Assembly: GCF_964019385.1 (NCBI RefSeq)
Contig: NC_088644.1
Location: forward strand, 44,910,483-44,974,482
Length of the DNA: 64,000 nucleotides
Direction of reading: 5' to 3'
Source of the DNA: Sycon ciliatum
Lineage: Eukaryota > Porifera > Calcarea > Leucosolenida > Sycettidae
Part shown: positions 9,715-21,974 of the stretch, piece after piece
How the letters are laid out: each line of letters begins with the position of its first letter
Numbering within the stretch: position 1 is the first letter of the stretch
Made by a program: the position numbers and the translations under genes
Notes under the pieces: model-generated
Databases searched by the model: none
What the model was told of the DNA's origin: nothing
The model's input: the letters and a program-made list of their open reading frames with translations, nothing else

Positions 9715-10480
9715 GAAATTGTCCATGAACATAAGCACCTTGGTATAATTATTGACGACTGTCTAACATGGGCTCCTCATGTAGACTATATTTGTAAGAA
9801 AACTAGTAGTGTTCTCGGCATACTATATCCTCATCGTTCTTATTTGCCAAATACATGCCGTTCTATGCTCGTATCTACTATTTTCCAGTATGCATGTCAG
9901 TCCTGGTGAAGTCTAAGTCAGCATCTTGTGAACAAACTTGAAATCCAACATAAATCTCTTCTTAAAATATTGTTTAACAAGCAGCGTTTATTTCCTAGTC
10001 TTGAGCTCTATTGTATCAGCAATACTCAGCCACTGCAAGATAATCTCAAACAGCAGCTTTGCATTTTGACCCACAGAATTCGCCTAGGTAAAATTCCCTT
10101 TCATATCTCCGTATTCAATTGGTTTTCTCTGTCCCGGTCCACTCGTAATGGTCTCTCACTTCCCCGTGCTAATTCAGCCGCATTTACCAACTCTCCTCTG
10201 TTTTTGTCCTACAGCTTTTGGCTGCAACTTCCCCAGCATGTTAAGACATCAAAATGTCTTTCAAGCTTTAAAAATGCACTCCGATCGCATAATGTAGTAC
10301 GATAGTACGATAGGATCTCCTTGCTGGATTCTTGTCTATCCTTCTTTTTTTTCTTTTTCTTTATTCCTTTCTTTTCTTTTCTTTTCTTGCCGCGGTTGGC
10401 TATCACCCCTCTCTCACACTTTGCGTGCCAATTGGGCAGGGACCACGAGTTGTGTGAAATAAAAATTAATAATTAAATGA
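9715..10480 (+). mobile_element. LINE-B 5'-truncated copy, broken
   Basis: The copy begins with the thumb motif EHKHLGIIIDDCLTWAPHV in translation (9724-9780). The frame is interrupted near 9910, then reopens as 9928-10305, ending with the LINE-B C-terminal block. The 3' UTR with GGTTGGCTATCACCC and an AATAAA-like end follows to 10480. Confidence 0.85.
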
Positions 10481-11090
10481 ATAGATGTGGCAGGCCTCAA
10501 CGCCTTCACAATATCCATGAATTTTACTAGTTCATGCACATCCAGAAACAGTTCCTTCATACACTGGTAAATAAGCTCGTAGATAGTCATGGCATCTGGT
10601 TGCTAAGTAGCAGCCCAGGAGAAGAGAAGGGTACAACACTTTGAAAGGGGCTGAAACGCAGTCCTTAAAAGCCTAAACTTGCACTCATGTCTAGAAGCAT
10701 ATGCGTCCACCTGGGGAAAAAACGATGCACATAATTATTCAGTCCATGTTTTTCTTGTTACTGAGTGTCATTCATCGTGACGGTCGAGGAATCCGAGTAT
10801 GCCAAAGCACGTATTCCTAAAAAGCAGTTCCTCATATGGCAAGTGACGTTTACACATTGCTTGTTATTGCAACTCTGTGTTCATAAGAAATTTTTATGCA
10901 AGTAATTCACGTTTTGCCAGTATCTGACTTCATCCTTCGCAATTGCCGATACGCAAACAATGTACTTTGGTTGCCTAAAGCCAAAAATAGTGCCTGCATG
11001 AATCCTAATGTGTTGTCTACATCATCAATGTAACTAGTGACAGCCTGCACTGCAGACAAATTTATAACTTGTCTTGCACATGGCAATATA
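10481..11090. other. No gene recognised
   Basis: The AT-rich sequence has no long frame, RNA gene or repeat that I can support. It may be interior DNA of the piggyBac-like element whose end lies at 11154. Confidence 0.4.
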
Positions 11091-11094
11091 TGCA

Positions 11095-11158
11095 GGTGTC
11101 AAATGACACCTGTTGGCCATGCTAGGAATACTGAAAAAGGTGTACGTCCTAGGGTTAA
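11095..11158 (-). mobile_element. piggyBac-like terminus at a TTAA site
   Basis: The element end AGGG (11151-11154) abuts TTAA (11155-11158). Inside it lie a second CTAGG-type word and the inverted repeat GGTGTCA/TGACACC (11095-11110). The same terminal and subterminal words occur at 32361-32392 and 32540-32570. The opposite end and any transposase are not seen. Confidence 0.5.
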
Positions 11159-11800
11159 TATCATCAACACAGCGGTTAATTTTGTTACAGCGTGGCTTGG
11201 TCTGCATCAAAATTATCTTGGTAACAATTGTGGGTGATGAAACATTGGAGATACCATGGAATGCATTAGACCGTTTGTTATGATTTTGACCATCAAAGTC
11301 GTAGCATACCTTTGCTTATGTACACCTCAACCATTGGATCAACCGAAACACAGGGGGCATAACAGCGACTTTCGCTGGAGGTGATTTTGCCGATACCATA
11401 TAAAATGACATAGAGACGTGGCGTTATAATCAGAGAATTACCATAGAGAAATCTACAGAAGACGAAAGAAATCAAAGCAGATTGGGAATTAAGAAACAAT
11501 AATGGAGGAAATAGTGTTATCTACTTCGCTGATGAATTGTTATGAAGATTTTGAGCGCCACACTGGAAATCGCGCTCATTGGTCCAAAACCCGCTAAACA
11601 GAGAGTCCTGGAGGCCGCTCAGTTTTTATCAGCTTCATCCAGCCGCGCAATCCCTATAAGAAGTACACATTTTCAACAGGTCCCCTATACAGGAGTCCAG
11701 TTTATCCAGTCATGCCACCCTGTGTGTAGTGCCCGAAAGAGAACAAACACCTTTTCAATTTGCCTCGTGGCAGCGCATTCTTTTCTTCACTTCTGCCATG
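11159..11800. other. No gene recognised
   Basis: Short open frames on both strands have no recognisable motif, and there is no repeat signature. Confidence 0.35.
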
Positions 11801-12225
11801 CTGCCAGTTCTGCTATGCAGTTGCTGACAGTAATCTGTCTCGAGGTAACGTTTCAGCATTGCGCGGGATGAAAGCAGAAATCGGAGAACGGGAAAAGTTC
11901 AGCACAGTTCAAAACTGACGAGTCAGGTACCCTTACACTCTCTTTCGTTGGACGCCGCAAGGATATCTTGTTTCACTGGCCATGGCTGCTAGTTCTGCTG
12001 TGCATTTGCTGACAGTAATCTGTCTTGACGTAACGAAGGAGGAAAAGGGACACGCTCAAAATCAAATCTGGAAAGCGTCTTGTGATTCTCTGAAGAAGTT
12101 GCAGCAGTGCGCGGTACAACGGCAGAAAGTGGAGAACGAGAAAAGTGCAGCACAGTTACGATATGAGGAGTCAGATACACTGACACTCTTTCGTTCGACG
12201 CTACAAGAATACCCTGTTTGACTGG
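11800..12225. repeat. Imperfect tandem duplication, two units
   Basis: Unit 1 (about 11800-11977) and unit 2 (about 11978-12225) share the run around AGTTCTGCTRTGCAKTTGC, a middle block ending near GAAAAGTKCAGCACAG, and a CTCTTTCGTT-type end. Unit 2 carries about 60 extra bases. A 79-codon frame (11982-12221) in unit 2 looks coiled-coil-like but is unsupported as a gene. Confidence 0.6.
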
Positions 12226-13860
12226 ACAAAAGCTGCTTGTACCACGTTGTCAAAAGGCTGTCCAAGTACCTGACAGGACGATGACAGAGGTATTTAAAGG
12301 AAGTTATTACTCATTCCATTCTTCTGCTGTTCTGTTGTTAGGCTTGAATGTTTTCCATTTTCAAGGAGCGTTTCGCGTTTGTTTGATGTTGCTTGAATGA
12401 ACGGCCTAAAAGTACTCAACGTCTTCATAATAGTTGCGTGACAATAATATCAGTCCTCAAGGACTGAAATTGCAAGGACATTGCATCAATCGTCTAGCTA
12501 TCATCAATTTCATTTCATGACAATTTTTTGTTATCCCTGTGATAATGTGAACTGCACGGTACTCTTCCTCTAGTATGATGTCAAATACAATGGGATCCAC
12601 AAACGCAATGTAAGTGTGCGCGCACCCGTCCACAGCATTCGTTTCGTATAATTATTTTGTGATTCTATAACATCGAAGGTTGTGTTTGGTTGAAGCATTT
12701 TCTGCCTATAATAGGTGTGGATAGTGTCAGTGTTCGCATCATACCCACCCACTGTGAGTGGGGTGCGGTTACAGTCACTACGTTTGGAGACACCTGGGGG
12801 GTCACATTCCCTAGAGCAAAACTAATTGTCCAACTTCAATCCGAAGTTGATAATTTTGAGTGAATTGCTGTGAAACACGGGGGGGGGGGGGTAGGAGTGG
12901 ATGAGATTGATTAAGCTTGTTGTAATGAAATGGAGCGAATACGGGTGCACTTCCAACCTATTTGCATCGAGTGCAACGGCTGTACTCACCCAACATCACC
13001 AGAGAAGAGAGACGAGACCATGAAGATGGTACTACAAAACCCCTAGGATATCCTGAGTAAAGGTGACACCATGTGAGAGGTTCAAGGTACTCATCCAGTA
13101 CCAGATGGAGACTATAAGAAATATTCCGGGCAAGTGCAAGAAGCACTGGCCTATATCCCTGAAGAAGATCACTCCTTTCCTAACTCCGAAGTGAAATCAA
13201 ACCCTCGAGTAAAGGCAATGTATGATAGAACATTTAAGAGAGCATGTCTGAGAAAACCAGAACATATGTGCAAGTCGATCTCTCAGATTTCGCTCAAATT
13301 TTGCAGGTAGGTTTGCTTTGGGTTGTAGATCGACATTCCAAAGCCCGCACGAAATCTTTTGAAGGGAACCATGAAATTGGTATACCCCTCAATATTGGCC
13401 CAATATTGGCACGATTTATGGGTCTACAAACGAGCCACGGCGCAGCGTACAAGAACAAGCTACGAACAAAACTCCATCAAGCCAACATTACCTCACCTTA
13501 GAAGGGTTCTTGGGGCAGCACCACTTAGCCACGCAAGCATCTCAGAAGACGAGGGCAATCATCCCTTGACGCCACAAATGTCGTCTTGAATTTAGCCACA
13601 TTTCAAGCGCTGATAAAACAGCGAGCTACGTCCTCAATTAGCAAACACTATACACCGGCAGATAGTAGAACACCTCTTCTAGCACTGAGGACATTTCCCC
13701 CATCATCCTTTTTGGGTTTTATTGAAATAAACAATTTTGAATTTTTCCACTCGACCATTCTGAAATACGTCCAAACTCATACCTGCGCAGGAAAGCTCGC
13801 CCCTCCGCGACGTCTAGTCAGCAATTTCTACTCCAACACCACTCCCAACGCTGCAGAACA
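12226..13860. other. No gene recognised
   Basis: There are several frames of 60-130 codons on both strands, none with a known motif or clear splice-site pair. A poly-G run lies near 12880. This may be old intergenic DNA. Confidence 0.35.
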
Positions 13861-13864
13861 AAGT

Positions 13865-16800
13865 GTATTGTTGACTCTGACAAGGAAAAGCAGTGGTGAT
13901 CAATTGTCACTCCAAACGACAAGCTTCTCCTTGCGCCACCAACATGTTTCGGTGCAACAATTGATGCAAAAGTGACTGCATTTTTGCGTGTAGTTTTTGG
14001 ATTTTACTGCAACGTTGTCACTCGGAGAACGACGCATCTTCTGGATGATAGGCCATAACTCTGCATCGTGTTGATATGCTTCTGCTACCGTCTTCAAGAA
14101 CTGATCATCAATTGCCAGAGCAAACTCAAGAGCGTTACACTGTGCAGCAGTCAGTTCTGTTTGAACTACTGAGATCTCGCCCGGCTGAAGGTCAGGACGA
14201 CGAGACAAGGCATCAGCAGCCGCATCGTTCCCTCCAGGCTTATGATGGACCGTAAAGTCGAAATCCGCCAGTAACTCTACCCAACGGGCCTCTCTTTTGG
14301 TGAGGGTAGGTTTGGTTCTCAGGTGTACAACGGCCATGTTATCCGTGAACACATCGAAGAGGTACACTCGCCCACACTTCAGGGATTGGACTAGAGCGAG
14401 GGTTTCTCTTTCTCCGGCTGTGTAGTTGCGCTCGGCGGAGGACAGTCTCCAGCTAGCATACGCGACTGGATGCCAGAGATTTCCTGGTTCGCCTTGCTGC
14501 TGGAGCACTCCAGCAATGGCGAAATCGCTAGCGTCGGTTTCTACTCTGAATGGCCTTTTAACATCAGCAAGTCGCAATACGGGTGCACTCAGTAAGGCCT
14601 TCCGCAGCTTCTCAAATGCAGACTGACGTGCGCTGTTCCACTCAAAACGCGAGTGTTTCCCTGTGATTTCCTCCAAAGGTCTCAAAATTATGAAATAGTG
14701 ATCAATGAACCGTCTGAAATAGTTCGCGAAACCCAAGAACTGTCTCACTTCCTTTATAGAGGACGGCGCAGGCCACTCCTTAACCGCAGCAATTTTGTTT
14801 GGGTCGGGAGAGATAGATAAACCACTCAGCTTGTGGCCTAGGAAGATTACATCCCGCAACCCAAATTCACACTTTGAGGGTTTGCAGAATAACTTGTTGG
14901 CTCTCAAGTTTCCAAAACAGTGCTGACATGCCTCAAATGCTCGCTCCATGTTTTACTGAAGATAAGGATATCATCAAGGAATACGACCACGAAATCACGT
15001 AAATAGGGCTGCAGTATTGAATTCATCAAGGCCTGGTAAGTGGCAGGCGCATTGGTTAGACCAAATCCCATTACCCGAAACTGGAAATGTCCAAAGGGGG
15101 TTATAATTGCCGTTTTGGGTTTTGGGGCTTCGTACGGGGACTTACTAGGCTCGATGAATCCTTTACCCAGGAGGGCTGTCAGCTGCTTGTGTAGTTCATC
15201 CATCTCGGGCTTGGATAGTCTGTACGCTGCCTTGGATTGTGGCGTTGAGTTGTGTTCGACCTCAATCTCGTGGTCCACTGACCTTTCTGGGGGAAGCTGT
15301 GAAGGGAGGTCATCGGGGAACACGTCCGAGAATCTGTGCAGTAGCTCATCGACGTCACGCTGCTTGTCCGGAGGTACCTCCTTCCGAGGCACATGTGACG
15401 AACTGTCGCCGGGGGAAGATAGCCAAGCCAGGTAACCCTCTGCGCCTTTTCGTAGCGCATGTCGCGCTTGTTTGCCAGAGATGAACATCAGCTCCGAGGG
15501 AACAGCAGCGTCGCCTGTGGGTTCACCCCCGATTAGAGATTCGGCACCCAGTTTGACCTCATTGGTGCGGTAGTTGATAGTTGGGTTAGTCCGGGTCAGC
15601 CAGGGTTTTCCCAGGATCACATCATATCGATCAAGGGGAAAGACCATCAGGCGCTGGTCATCGCCATAGCCTCCTACGGCCAAGCAAGCATCGGTGGTCT
15701 CTAGCGGCTGCGAACTGGTTGATCCGTCCGCCAAGGACACCTTTAGAACCTCCTCCACGATCTTCGTTTTCATCCTTTGTTTTCTTGCGAATCGTTCCGA
15801 GATACAATCGTGTGTTGACCCGCAGTCGATTAACATTGTCGCTCGGTGGCCGTTCACCTTTCCGTTCACAACAAGGAGATCATGGTCCCGCGCGTGCGAA
15901 TCCAGGGCAATTTTGCTGACTTAGCTCCGCACGCACTGTGGGCCTTGAGACTCCAGGGTGTCGTCGCCATCATCAGTCTCCACATCGTCTGTCTCCAGGC
16001 AACTAAACCTGTTGGCGACTGGCACGGTGACCTTGGGTGCTCTCTCACACGCCAGTAATCGCACTCCTCTTTTTACTGGCGTCCAGCGTTTGGGTTCGAG
16101 TCACATTGACGTGCCAGATGACCAGGTCGGTGGCATATGTAGCATCGTCGTTCCGTTTCCTCGCGATTGGAATGGGGACCAGGAACCGACAGTGGACGAC
16201 GTACCGGGTTCCCCTGCTGCTGTGGTACCGTAACGAAGGGCATCACTTGCGATACGGCGAGCGCTGCTTCTGTCGCTTTCTGCAGGGTTGTAGGATGCTC
16301 CTTCATGACTTCACGCCTGAGCTCCGGGGCCAGGCCCCTGACAAATAGTACTGCGCGAGAGAGGGCATCCATGTCAGTGATTAAAAACTGAGCCGCGAGA
16401 ATTCTGCGATGTAGTCTCCTAAGGCGCCGCGCTGGGAGAGGGAGAACAAACTGAACCGAGCTCTCTCTCTTGGTCGTACTTCACACCGTAAGCCGCCTCT
16501 AATGCCTTCTTCAAGGACGACCAGTCTGGGTATGCAGTGTCGGCTTCCAGGGAAGTCATCAACCAAAGACGCGGATTTCCAGCGATATAACTGGCTGCAA
16601 ACTCAGCTTCACGTTTAGGACCCGCAAAGTGCCACGAAGCCAAGGCCAACTCGACGGCAAATGCCCATTCCCGAAACGTGGTGGGATCTCCGGTGAACAC
16701 GGGCGGCTCCTTGACGTGTGGGCGATCACGCGGTGCAGGCTTGGAAGCTGAAGCACGAGACTCAGGAACGCACTGGGGTGATGACTTAGTAGAGGGTAGA

Positions 16801-17049
16801 GCTTCCTTCCGGAGACGGTTGACGATCCAGATGCTGACGACGATAGAGCTGATAGCCGAAGCCAGAACTAGGCCCACGAACGACCACAGGGGATGGAGAT
16901 CCATCCTCTTGCTACCAATGTAATAGTTCTTCATTGAGCGAAGAAAGAAGAGAGCGTTTATTACTCAATATACTGGTTATGTATATGAGAGTAGGTGTGA
17001 CACAAGGTGATAAGGTGTGAGTGGTGAAAGAAGGTGTAAAACTGTTACA
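13865..17049 (-). mobile_element. Gypsy-type LTR retrotransposon, fossil
   Basis: On the minus strand the parts seen are a 5' LTR (16919-17049, TG...CA), a gag region (about 16934-16070) with an N-terminal membrane-spanning-like segment and a CCHC knuckle, an aspartic protease region, and reverse transcriptase and RNase H regions. The family resembles the element at 41053-44833: similar gag start, LTR ends and protein sequence. No 3' LTR was found. It is broken, with several breaks, and older than its relative. Confidence 0.85.
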
Positions 17050-18240
17050 ATAAGGATAAACTGAACGTCAGCAGCGCAGCTATACATTATAGAGTTCTTC
17101 AGTTGCACATCGGATACAGAGTATGAAACGTTAGCAAGGCGGGATACCTTGAGCAAGCAGGTGTAAGTTCAGCGAGTTGTCTGGGAGGGTTTGCGAGAGA
17201 CTTCCAGCAACAAGCATTGCAGATGGTGCTGCTTCTGTATCTAACTAAACGTCCGCAGTAGTTGTTGTTGCCACTCACCTGTTTTGTAAAATTAATGTTT
17301 CAAGAGAGCCTCTTGAATGATTCTCGTTTTGACTTTACCTTTTCTGTTTATTTATTTATTTTCCTCTGAGTCACGTTGGTGTGAACGTGCACGTGGAGAT
17401 GCTCCAGTCTACAGCCATGTAGTCTTTTCCGTTATTACGAGGGTCCATGCTATTGTTCTACTGACACTGATAATTCTCTCCTTCTGTCTAACCGCGTTCT
17501 ACTCTGCTTCTCCATCTCTCTTCTATTCTGTTTCCGCTTCGAACGTGTAGTTGTTTGAGCTGCTCTCATGATAATTTATTTGTATTTTTGAAACCCTTTG
17601 TACCCGCGATCATGCGCTTGTACAACTGCGCTGTCACGAAACTGTGCTGTGTGACTGAGCTATGACTATGACTATGAGTCATGCTTGCACTATGATGCCA
17701 TTTGTGTCACGTGTACGGGTATGTCGTGGCGCAAGCGCGCTGTGCCTTTTCTGGCCCTTTTTGCTTCCTTTTGCAGTTTTGGTTTTAAGGTTATGCCGGT
17801 TATGGTTGAAGTGTGTTTGCAAGGAGAAATCAAGGGCGTTTAGTAATGGTGTGTTGTCCCATTTGCGTTCGGAGAGTGTGCCTGTGCACGTGTATTGAAT
17901 TTTGAATTCCTGTCTGTAACAATTGGTTCTTCGAGCCTTACTTTGACTCAACCTTGTAGCTTCAGTACAGTCTTCTTTCGTAGACGCAATTTGTTTGTTT
18001 GTTGTTGTCAATTTTAGTCCGGCCGCAGCTTCAGTAACTGTCCAGTAGTAGTGTCACAATATCTGACCAGGAGCTGCGCCGGAGCAGCAGCACTAACGCT
18101 GGAACACCCCCCGATAGGCTGGGAGAGTGGAGCCCGCCGCTGGTCCCGATGCCCCACTGACACCAGTGTCAAACTGAAATGTTGCAGCCTCAAAGTCTGC
18201 TGCGTCGTCCAGCTCTGCATATTGCCGGCGACTGCTTCGA
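17050..18240. other. No gene recognised
   Basis: The mixed-composition sequence flanks the Gypsy 5' LTR. Open frames of up to 110 codons show no motif. Confidence 0.35.
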
Positions 18241-18276
18241 GCTCAGGCTTAGCTAGAAGTATGGAAAAAAATTCAG

Positions 18277-18816
18277 GTGAACCTCGAAGAGCAGGAGCTG
18301 GCCCGTCGAAAGACGCTAATTCAGGTGCTCCAAGAGCAGAAGCTGGCCCGGAAAAAGACGCTGGTAGATTTAAAACTACAAGCTGCGCTGGCAGAAATTG
18401 CAGACGCCAGCAGCAGAGCAGGCAGCTCAGTCCATAGTGGACTTCCTGGTTCTGCCGGTAGCAATACCAGTGGGAGTCTAGCACTGCAGCCAGCCCTTGC
18501 CACTGCTGTCCACAGCAGTAAAGTGGCACGGTTGGAAGAGTGGTTAAGGACCCAAGACATGTTCTACGTCCCTGATCATGCGCCCAGTGCTGCCACCACG
18601 CAATCCCCTTGTGCCGCTGTGGCGAGTGTCTCGTCCACCTGGGATCTGTTTGCGCAGCGCAGGACACAGCCAGGCATTCTGTACCAGCCTGCTTCTCAGT
18701 ATGTAGCTCCTCATGCGGTACGCAAGTCAGCACCAGCCACTGCTGTACACCAGTTGTTGAAATGTATTTTAAGCAGGCACAAATGGCACGTCTCTACACT
18801 GGAGTCGCTTTTGTAG
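18277..18816 (+). CDS. Unrecognised coiled-coil-rich frame
   Basis: The 179-codon frame begins with a charged heptad-like stretch in which EEQELARRKTLIQVLQEQK is repeated as a variant just after, suggesting a coiled coil over residues 1-45. The rest is Ala/Ser-rich without a known domain. Its end runs into the LINE-A relic at about 18765. It could be a piece of a retroelement ORF1 or gag, or chance. I cannot assign it. Confidence 0.25.
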   Translation: MNLEEQELARRKTLIQVLQEQKLARKKTLVDLKLQAALAEIADASSRAGSSVHSGLPGSAGSNTSGSLALQPALATAVHSSKVARLEEWLRTQDMFYVPDHAPSAATTQSPCAAVASVSSTWDLFAQRRTQPGILYQPASQYVAPHAVRKSAPATAVHQLLKCILSRHKWHVSTLESLL

Positions 18817-20040
18817 ACATGTGGAAAGCCTTCGACAAAGTGCAGCATCAGACTCTAGTTAGTGACCTCTACGCTCTTGGCATAGGCGGCGTTCCCCTGC
18901 AGTGGATGGCCCACTACCTGAGTGATCGTCTACAGTGCGTCCAGATTGGCCCAAGCAAAAGTGCTGCCTACGCAAGTAGCTGTCGTGTTCAGCAGGGATC
19001 AGTGCTGGGTCCATTACTCTTTGTTGTGTATGTTCGAGATATACCTCATGTGGTGAGACCATAATGGTGTTACCCCAACACAGTTTGCAGATGACATCTC
19101 ATTACCAGCCAGTGCCAAGACACCAGGGATTGTTGCTCAGCGACTGTCCAGTGCAGTAGAACACCTGGCTGACTGGCTACGACAGCATGGCTTAATTCTA
19201 AATGAAACGAAAACACAAATCACCACCCTTTGCCCTACGCATGACATGCAATAGTCAAGATCTGCTGGTGGTACCATAGGGCAAGTATCTAGGCTTACAT
19301 TTTGGCACGTCACTGTGCGGGCAGACAATGGTTCAACGTGTTGCTATCAGGGTTTCTGCTAAAATAGCTGTCTTATTCCGCGATGCTGCATCTTTACCCC
19401 TCTCATGTCGTATCTACTACTTCAAATGCTTTGTGCTGCCTGAGTTTCGGTATGCATCCAATGCTTATGCCCCATATCTATCTGTTCACCAGGCGCTTCG
19501 TCTGGAAAGGCTCTTCAAGCGCGCACTGTGTGCTGCATGTAAAGTGCCCCATGGCCACCCACCCTTACGCTGCTTGAGCGTGTGCGTGTCTGTCCCTTGC
19601 GCGCTACCATTCAACTCAATTTGCTCTGCTTTATATGGCGTTGTCTTAATTCTTTAGGAAGTAGATTGTTCGAAACTTTTTTCGACCTCTTTCGTTACGA
19701 AGAACTCAAGGAGGCAACAGTACCCTGCTTATCGTCCCTGCCGCTGATTCTGCACATTCTAACAAATTGGTCACACATGCTGGCGCAGTTCTCTGGAATT
19801 CCCTCCATGCGGATATCCGAGGCGTTACCAAACTGGCCGCCTTCAAGTCAAGCACTTTGCAACACATTCTTGCTTGCTTTTAGCTTTACGCCCATGTTTC
19901 TGTAGCTGTGCTGGAACTGCTCTATTTCGTCGCCACTATTTACCATTAGCCATCCCCCCTCCTCCCTCCTCCACCACCCTACACAGTGGGTCCATTGTTA
20001 TTAGGCATCTGCCTGTTTTGGTTTCTCCACTATAAATATA
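18765..20040 (+). mobile_element. LINE-A relic, broken RT and 3' UTR
   Basis: Translation gives ARLYTGVAFVDMWKAFDKVQH, a motif-B-like VQQGSVLGPLLFVVYV and then, in another frame, a catalytic FADDIS at 19085-19105. Several frameshifts and stops break it. The 3' UTR (19988-20035) shares the GCCTGTTTTGG and CTCCACT words of the copy at the window start. Confidence 0.8.
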
Positions 20041-20044
20041 AGAA

Positions 20045-20960
20045 TACTACTAATCACAGACCAAACGGGCAATGGTGCCCAATATAATGATGGCGATAAA
20101 GTAACGGTCAAAAGCCAATTATACAACAAGCAAGCCTCCACGAAAAATAGAAATACACAGAAAACACAGACTGCGAATACAAAAAAAAAAGAGATAGGGA
20201 AAAAAAGGAAAAAGAAGTAGAAGAAAAAGTACGAGGGAAAAAGGAAAAAGAACAAAAGACAAACATAACGAAAACAAAAAAAGCACAGTTGAGTCAGAGT
20301 TGAGTCACGACTCCAAGTCCAAGCCTAGATGCTGGCTAGCCATGATCTATGGCAGGCGAGGGACTTCAACTCTTGAGGCAGGGCGTTCCATAATCTAACA
20401 GCAGAAACGAGCGGCTGACAGTCACCAGAGACTAGCCTGTTGGCAGGGACAACAGACGCATTTGGATCATTGATCCGAGTGACGCCTTCAGTCTGGCGAC
20501 GTAGGCGCTTGGACAGGAGATTACTAATTCTGGCGGTGTGGATACGAAGAATGAAGAGGCGGAGTTTACAGTGGGCGTTTTGGATGATGGGGATGAGGCC
20601 AAGACGGGTGTAGATGGGATCTGTGTGGGAAGGCAATGGCTGGTTGGCAACGCAGCGGATACATCGCTTGTCAAGGACCGAAAGCTGATGCCGTTGAGGC
20701 GCAGAGAGGACCGAGAAGAAGGCATAAGATCCATATAACATTTCCGGTAGTATTAGCGATCTGTAAAATAGCAGGGCTTGTTGCACAGTTAAGCAGGAGC
20801 GAATGGCTCGCCAGGCCGTCAGTTTCTGGGAAGTCTTCCGTGTAATAGTCGCAACTTGAGTCTCCCACCGAAGCTGGGAGTCGAGATGCAGACCTAGATA
20901 TCGAGCATTTGTGGTCTGAGCTAAGGGATTTCCGTTGCATGCTATAAGTAACAAGGGCTG
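20045..20960 (-). mobile_element. LINE relic, RT C-terminal part and 3' UTR
   Basis: The minus-strand frame 20954-20325 carries the thumb motif ARYLGLHLDSQLRW, a mid block LILPEMLYGSYAFFS, and ends with VRLWNALPQELKS. The 3' UTR runs to about 20045, next to the end of the plus-strand LINE-A, so two LINE 3' ends meet tail to tail. Confidence 0.8.
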
Positions 20961-20999
20961 CCTGCGGGACGAATGAAGGGCCAGAACGTGGGTTTTGGA

Positions 21000-21073
21000 G
21001 GGATTTTGGAAAACCGCTCCAGGCAGGACTTAAACCAGGTACCTCTCGTATTTCAATCATGGTATTTGACCAA
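21000..21073 (-). repeat. tRNA-like sequence beside a (TG)n tract
   Basis: On the minus strand a GCACAGTGGGTTGG A-box region and a GGTTTAAGTCC B-box region lie at tRNA spacing. A close copy lies at 59990-60055 in the same position relative to a (TG)n tract and the same LINE end. I read it as a SINE head or tRNA-derived fragment. Confidence 0.55.
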
Positions 21074-21074
21074 C

Positions 21075-21150
21075 CCACTGTGCCTGCCTGTGTGTGTGTG
21101 TGTATATATAATACTTGCGTGTGTGTGTATGTGTGTGTGTGTGTGTCATT
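21075..21150. repeat. (TG)n microsatellite
   Basis: Two GT/TG runs are separated by a TATATATAATACTTGC word. The same arrangement stands at 60050-60100. The LINE-X fragment starts directly after it. Confidence 0.85.
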
Positions 21151-21960
21151 GCATCCGAGTGATTCTTGGTGTGTCACGGGACCAGCAGTGGCAGGAGCGC
21201 ATTTCTTCTATGGAACTAGCCCGTCGTTTTGGTATGCCGTCGTCAATGGCGGAGGTCGCAAGCTGTCACCATTCCCGCTGGCTTGGCCACCTTGGGCGAA
21301 TGGAGGATTCTCCTCTCCCCAAGCGCGTTCTGTTTGCTGAGGGACTCAACACAAGGCGCAGACACGGTCCCAAGAAACGTTGGAGGGACATCGCCACTGC
21401 TGATCTGAGTTGTCGGTGCGTGACAGGTGACTGGTGCGACTTGCCGCAGGACAGAGGAGACTGGCGCCTCATGTGCAATCGTGCCTGGCCGGCTCAGTGC
21501 CAAAGCATAGAGTGTTCATTTTCGGCGGTGGCAGGGACATTCGTCGGCTCAACGATCTAACTCGACACAAGAAATACTGCAACTCCTAATGCTATCATTA
21601 CACGGAGCAATGGGCAACCAACGGTCCAAAGAAGGGGGAGGTGTATAAATGTACACTAGTAGCAAGTATTACCTTCACTGGGGGCAGGGGTAACTGCAGT
21701 TGTATCTCTCGACGGATACACTGATGCCGTCAATACTTGGTCTGCACCTTATCCTCAACCACTTACTGAGGTGTGGTGACTCTGGTGAGCCCATAAGTGG
21801 GATCATTTTTAAGTCCACCTAGAGTTTTGGGGATTTCAATAGCCAATTGAGTCATCTTTCCAAGATTCCTTTGAGTCTCCCCCCCCCCTCCCGGGGAGAC
21901 CCACGTAACCAGGTTCGGCAGTGAGCAACAAGTGCAATAAATTCATCGTCAATATTACTT
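21147..21960 (+). mobile_element. LINE-X 3' end, 5'-truncated
   Basis: The fragment encodes the C-terminal tail typical of some LINE ORF2 proteins (RWLGHLGRMEDSPLPKRVLF, then HGPKKRWRDIA), a region for a terminal C2HC/C2H2-like finger, and a 3' UTR of about 350 bp ending in (TG)n. The copy at 60105-60905 is nearly identical and preserves the finger better. It begins exactly at a (TG)n tract. Confidence 0.75.
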
Positions 21961-21974
21961 GCGTGTGTGTGTGT

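Noticed and set aside
13157-13200. CTGAAGA word as a further hammerhead
   Set aside because: No stem II of suitable length and no GAAA box at the right distance.
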